Source: Fasciola hepatica (lineage: Eukaryota; Platyhelminthes; Trematoda; Plagiorchiida; Fasciolidae). From it: DNA of 64,000 nt. The DNA is taken from assembly GCA_948099385.1 (NCBI GenBank), contig CANUEZ040000061.1, positions 11,330,001 to 11,394,000 of the forward strand, written 5' to 3'. Positions 59,704-64,000 of this stretch are shown piece by piece (positions within the stretch are counted from its first letter, which is position 1; every line of letters begins with the position of its first letter). The position numbers and the translations under genes were made by a program. Under the pieces are notes generated by a model. The model worked only from the letters and a program-made list of their open reading frames with translations. It was not told the origin of the DNA and did no database searches.

Positions 59704-60963
59704 ATGCCGAGAAAAGGATTGAAGACATTGGAATCTTGACAGGAAGTGATACGGCAAGTCTCTGGGGAGGTTTTGGGTACATTTGATTCTTTAATTAATG
59801 TCAGATCGCCTAGTCCTGTCAGTGCTAGTTCATGTGTTAATGAGAGCAATATGGATTGTAAGGATGTTGATTTATATAAGCTGAGAATACTAGACCTATA
59901 ACAACAGTTACTATCGGCTAAACAACAGGCCCAGGAAGCAGAAAAGAAGTGTACACAGAAAGGGCGTGAGCATGAGACCGGCGACTATGACACCTCCGAT
60001 GGATCAGGGTGCAATAAGATAGGGAACCCCACACCGGTCGCCGACTACAAAACACCATCGATTGATTTACCAAGAGTGGAACTAACGGTTTTCGACGGGC
60101 GAGCTGAGCGATACTGCAAGTTTGTCAAGCAGTTCGAGACTTTCGTCGAAAATAAGGTGACCGACCCCGGGCAAGAGCTTCTCTACCTGACTCACTACTG
60201 TCGAGGCCGAGCAAGAGAAGCTATCGACGGGTGTACCATGCTTGACCCGGAACAAGGCTACACAAGAGCAAGGAATATTGTAAGAAACTTGTTTGGTCAA
60301 CCTTTAAAAGAAGCCCGTAACCTAATAGAGGGCTTGATGGTAGAGGCAAAGAGAACCAAGGGCGACGTCTACACAATGGCCGATCTGGTGATTAAGATGC
60401 AAAACTACTCAATAACCCTCGACCATTTAGGTTACAGGGCTGATCTAGATGCCATGCACACGTTGGAAAACATAGTCCGTCACCTTTCTCTCAAACTGCA
60501 GGGTCGGTGGGCGGAAGAAACGGAACGGATGAGCCAAAGCGACAGGGAGGCTAACTTCGAAGACCTAACCGAATACTTGGACAGGCAAACCAAGATAGCC
60601 GACAGCAGGTTCGGCTGAATCGTCCGGGACAGCAACCGGGCAAAGAAGCCCAGCACTAGCCAAGCTCAAACCCCTGCACGGGAACATCCAAAATACCAAC
60701 CTTGGACCAACACCCATGCCATTTCACGCGATGCCACGGAGCAACCAAACTGCAAATACTGTGGTGCTAGCCATGGACTGCCAGAATACCTCAAGTTCGG
60801 CAACGCCACAATAGACGAAAGGTGGGGATTGACGAGGATGGCAGGAGCATGTTTTATCTGTCTCAACACCACGCACTGGGCGGCAGCTTGTAGAACAAGG
60901 AACCGACGCGGTTACTAGGGCTGCACGGGCAGAACCACCGATTGCTGCACCAGGCTAGAGTAA
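59704..60963 (+). pseudogene. BEL/Pao gag with zinc knuckles
   Basis: ATG at 59704 (MPRKGLKTLES). In-frame stops interrupt at 59737 (TGA), 59899 (TAA) and 60616 (TGA), then TAG at 60916. A Gln/Lys/Glu-rich helical stretch ('LSAKQQAQEAEKK') precedes the conserved gag core 'RVELTVFDGRAERYCKFVKQ', 'FETFVENKVTDPGQELL', 'YLTHYCRGRAREAIDG', 'VIKMQNYSITLDHLGY' and 'LTEYLDRQTKIADSRFG'. Downstream are two zinc-knuckle-like motifs: 'CKYCGASHGLPEY' (60751; final Cys replaced by Tyr) and 'CFICLNTTHWAAAC' (60850), a complete C-x2-C-x4-H-x4-C. Gag coats the RNA genome. Confidence 0.85.
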
Positions 60964-62535
60964 CCCTACCCGGGGCGAGTGCCAAGCCCAGTGTTATTTG
61001 TTCCACGTCGCGGTCTGCCAGTAAACAAGTACTTTTAGGCATAGTCGCCGTGGGAGTAGTGACCCCAACTGGGGTGGTCAAAGCGCTGGCTTTCGTCGAT
61101 AGTAGATCTGACACTACCCTAGTGAAAGAGCGGCGTGCTGACAAACACCGACTCACTAAAGATGCGACGTCGTTGGCAGTGAGCACGGTGGGCAGAACAC
61201 AGGTAATGACTGCCGGCAGGTTGAGGTTGCAACTCATCTCTCTAGACACTAACGAGGAAATTGAACCAACGGAGGCATTCACTTTAGCTGATCTCCCCAT
61301 GCGAGCACCAAGGTCGGTCAACGCAATTTCGACTAGGCGGCCCCACCTGCAGGATGTAACTGTTTTAGACTGGGAAGACGACGAAGTGGATCTCCTCATC
61401 GGCTGCGACGTGCAAGAGGCGCATTGGGTACTTAACCAGAGAGTGGGCGACCGCCAGGCACCTTACGCCGTACGCACGGCTCTGGGATGGATGTTATACT
61501 GTCCAGTAAGGGTACGTGGTTCCGTGAATTACTTATCAGTCGAAACGGACCGCATAGAGTACCATCTGCAGCGGCTGTATGAAAAGGAGTTTCATGACAT
61601 TGGAGACGAAAGACCATCGTTGTCTCAAGAGGATCACTTCGTTCTACAAACGGTGCGGCAAGGCACTAGAGGCCTCAAAAAACGATTCGGGGTTCCCCTC
61701 CCATGGCGCACGTCTGTCGACCCGTGGACTGGCAACAGAAATTATGTTATCCAACGATTACTACGACTAAAAGAACGCTTCATTCGAGACCAGAATCTGT
61801 GGGAACGATACGCGGAATTATTGAAGCGAAACGAAGCCCTCGGCTACCTTGAAAAGGTGCCCGCCAAAGCAGACGGCAAAAGGGGTATCTAGTATCTGCC
61901 TCATCACCCGGTTATCACTCCCAAGAAACCCGAAACTCTGCGGGTGGTTTTCAACTATGCGGCCAAGTTCCAGGGCAAGTCGTTAAACGATCGCTCACTA
62001 CAAGGGCCTGACTGGACCACACTGCTGATCGAAGTTTTTTGCCGTTTCAGAGTGGGTAAAGTGGCCTTGTCCGCCGATATTAGGGAAATGTTTCATCAGG
62101 TGAAAATACCGGTAGGAGAACGAGATGCGTTGCGTTTCCTGTGGCGGGAAGAGAGAGACCGGGACAACGCAGTGGTGAATTATAGGATGGCCATCCACCT
62201 CTTCGGAGCCATATCGTCACCATTCTGTGCGAACTACGCCCTCCGAGAATCAGCGAACAAGCATGGCGATCTAGTCCATCGGACGGCGGTAGATAGCCTC
62301 AGCAGGAAATTTTACGTTTACGACTACCTATGGTCATTCGAGGATGTGGAATCAGCTCTAGCGCAGTTCAGGGGTCTGACGAGATTGCTGAAAGGGGGCG
62401 GCTTCCATCTAACTAAATGGATGTCGAACGCTTCAGAAGTGTTGAACGTCATCGCGTATCACGAAAAGACCGAAAGAGTAAGAGATTTGGACGGCTCTCC
62501 ACTTCCTATCGAGCGCACTTTAGGAATACAGTGGA
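60942..62535 (+). pseudogene. BEL/Pao pol: aspartic protease and RT
   Basis: The frame starting near 60942 overlaps the end of gag in another frame, so pol needs a frameshift or is separately decayed. Protease core 'KALAFVDSRSDTTLVKE' (61098): the catalytic D-S-G has become D-S-R. 'FTLADLPMRA' and 'VDLLIGCDVQEAHWVLNQ' complete the domain. RT starts after 'RTALGWMLYCPV'; a TAG at 61890 splits 'KRGI' from 'YLPHHPVITPKKPETLRVVFNYA'. 'VALSADIREMFHQVKI' holds the first catalytic Asp. The second motif reads F-Y-V-Y-D (62310-62324), the normal Y-V-D-D having Tyr for its first Asp, so the RT is catalytically dead. The frame is lost near 62533. Confidence 0.85.
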
Positions 62536-63535
62536 CGCGGAAACGGACGACTTTGTTTTCGAGCCAAAAGTTCCCGAGCTGCCAATAACCCGTCGTGGCA
62601 TACTATCTGCTGTCTCTAGTTTGTTGGACCCGCTCGGTTTTTTCTCACCATGGCTGCTACCCGGAAAGATTTTGCTGCTGCGGATGTGCCGTAAGAAAGT
62701 TGATTGGGACCAGTCACTGAACCGAGAGGACCGGCTAGACTGGGAAGAATTTTTGAACACCTTGAAGAAATAAGGAGACATAAGGATTCCACGATGTTTG
62801 ACTCCTGGCCATACGATGCGGACTGGAGAACTACATACTTTTTCCGAAGTATCCGAAGTCGGTTATGGGGCTATGGTGTACGGACGATTGTGCACAGGAG
62901 ATGGACAAAATACTACGAGGATCCTGTTCACTAAAGCCCGCGTCGCCCCACTGAAGTCGGTCTCGATTCCACGCCTTGAACTCATCGCAGCCGTGTTGGC
63001 AGTCAGGGTGGTGCAAGCTGTGAAGAGATGTTTCGACCTCTACATTTGGTCGGTTAGCTATCGGACGGACTCAATGATAGTATTTTACTATATTAACGAC
63101 GTCCGGAGCCGGCTAAGTACTTTCGTCGCTAACCGACTCACGAATATCCAAGATGAATCAGCCACGAACCAGTGGAATCATGTCAGGTCTGGCGATAATC
63201 CGGCCGACCTGTGCTCCCGAGGTGCGACCAACTTCAGGCAACTAGACACGTGGACGAGGGGGCCAAACTTCCTGCACTTGCCCAAACAGGACTGGCCCGT
63301 GTTCGAATTAAAACCTCCTACGGAAGCAGAACAGGAGATCAAAGGCGTAGTGATAGCGGCCAACGTCGTCGAAGCGACATCCATTCTATCGCGACTGGTC
63401 AGGTTTTCTTCCTGGATGAAGACGCTTCGTTCGCTAGTTTGGTTAACCAGGTTCAAGAGACATTTACTAGTCATGAAAGGGCTACGCCCCTCAGGCTGGA
63501 TACGGGTCGGCCCGATAAGTCCCGATGAACTATAA
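62536..63535 (+). pseudogene. BEL/Pao pol: RT connection and RNase H
   Basis: A one-base deletion near 62533 moves the frame. 'DAETDDFVFEPKVPELPITRR', 'LLDPLGFFSPWLLPGK' and 'WEEFLNTLKK' form the RT-RNase H connection. A TAA at 62771 precedes 'GDIRIPRCL'. RNase H: 'LHTFSEVSEVGYGAMVYGR' (the usual F-S-D-A-S has Glu for the catalytic Asp), 'TRILFTKARVAPLKSVSIPRLELIAAVL', 'YRTDSMIVFYYIND' (second Asp present), 'QWNHVRSGDNPADLCSRGA'. It ends in TAA at 63533 in 'SPDEL' where family members read on with Gln-Ala-Ala-Glu. Non-functional. Confidence 0.85.
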
Positions 63536-64000
63536 GCTGCAGAATACAATATTTTCAGAATGATACAACGCGAGGCTTTTGCCCGAGAACTAGAGAGGGC
63601 GGAAGAAGTGAGACCGATCAATAAAGACAAACCATCTCCAAGAGGCGAATTGAAGCGTTTAAACCCCATACTCATTGATGGACTGCTGCGGGTGGATGGT
63701 AGGCTGGCCAACGCCCACCTGAGCTTCGACACAAAGTATCCTACACTGCTGCCTGCGAGACAACCTGTGGTAGAGTTAATGATCCAACATGTCCACGCCA
63801 TGGAGGGACATGCCGGGGAAAGTCACGTGACGAGCGTCATCCGAAAGCGCCTTTGGTTGCTGAGAAGACGAGAGACTGTGAAACGCGCAATCCGACGTTG
63901 TGTGCAATGTAGGAGACGCAATGCCACGACGGGCAAACAACTTATGGCCCCACTACCAGAATGCAGGGTGACTACGGGCTGGTAGCCGTTCAGCGACACC
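63536..64000 (+). pseudogene. BEL/Pao integrase, N-terminal part
   Basis: Same frame as the RNase H block after the TAA. 'RMIQREAFARELERAEEVR' leads to 'LNPILIDGLLRVDGRL', 'HAMEGHAGESHVTSVIRKR' and 'RCVQCRRRNATTGKQ': the His-His and Cys-x2-Cys pattern (about 63788-63910) of the integrase zinc-binding domain. The start of the linker to the catalytic core 'LPECRVTTGW' is followed by a TAG at 63982. The D-D-E core lies beyond the window. Confidence 0.85.

Larger units (their letters stand above)
59345..64000 (+). mobile_element. BEL/Pao LTR retrotransposon, truncated by the window edge
   Basis: Order: LTR, gag with zinc knuckles, aspartic protease, RT, RNase H, integrase start, all plus strand and in the BEL/Pao order (protease before RT, RNase H, integrase). 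Scattered in-frame stops and one clear single-base deletion show decay, but the coding is far better kept than in the 28-35 kb copy. The 3' LTR must lie beyond 64000. Confidence 0.85.

Overview
The window is eukaryotic, non-coding and dominated by decayed retrotransposons. I found no cellular protein-coding gene, rRNA, tRNA, operon or CRISPR array that I can support. The elements (CR1-like non-LTR elements with (ATT)n 3' ends, a BEL/Pao LTR family and RTE-like scraps) are typical of metazoans. A flatworm is my best guess from the overall style of the elements, but the sequence alone does not prove the species.

Layout. 1-5011: the 5' region and ORF1-like N-terminus of an element run into a giant inverted repeat. 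Its two arms are about 1,769 bp each (1131-2899 and 3243-5011), around a 343-bp spacer, and each arm carries the 3' half of a non-LTR retrotransposon. About 5.0-9.0 kb: a plus-strand degraded CR1-like element (endonuclease, linker, RT). 9.2-11.9 kb: an RTE-like linker fragment and a solo LTR-like piece. 11.9-19.4 kb: a minus-strand CR1-like copy (endonuclease about 18.4 to 17.95 kb, RT 17.8 to 16.25 kb) plus a plus-strand 3' fragment of a related family ending in (ATT)n at 15.74 kb. 19.3-23.9 kb: a minus-strand 3' end, a second copy of the 5' region seen at base 1, RT C-terminal debris and a (TA)n tract. 24.1-28.3 kb: a fairly complete minus-strand CR1-like pseudogene.

28,492-35,554 is a minus-strand BEL/Pao provirus with two LTRs of about 329 bp that are roughly 99% identical. 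Its interior is wrecked: gag and protease remain, most of RT and integrase is gone, and a CR1-like 3' fragment of about 3.2 kb sits between gag and protease. 35.6-45.3 kb is mostly unrecognised sequence with an LTR-like relic and an RTE-like repeat. 45.3-47.1 kb is a minus-strand RT/endonuclease relic. 51.8-54.84 kb is a plus-strand CR1-like 3' fragment (RT C-terminus, 2.2-kb 3' UTR, (ATT)n end). 56.5-59.37 kb is a plus-strand CR1-like endonuclease-RT pseudogene, apparently interrupted by a second BEL/Pao element that runs from about 59.35 kb past the window end, with gag, protease, RT, RNase H and the start of integrase.

How the parts relate: the CR1-like copies share a 3' terminal motif followed by (ATT)n in at least four places on both strands, and the BEL LTR family appears at least four times. 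Everything is explained by insertion, nesting and decay. The most unusual structures are the giant near-perfect inverted repeat and the BEL element whose LTRs look young while its body looks old.
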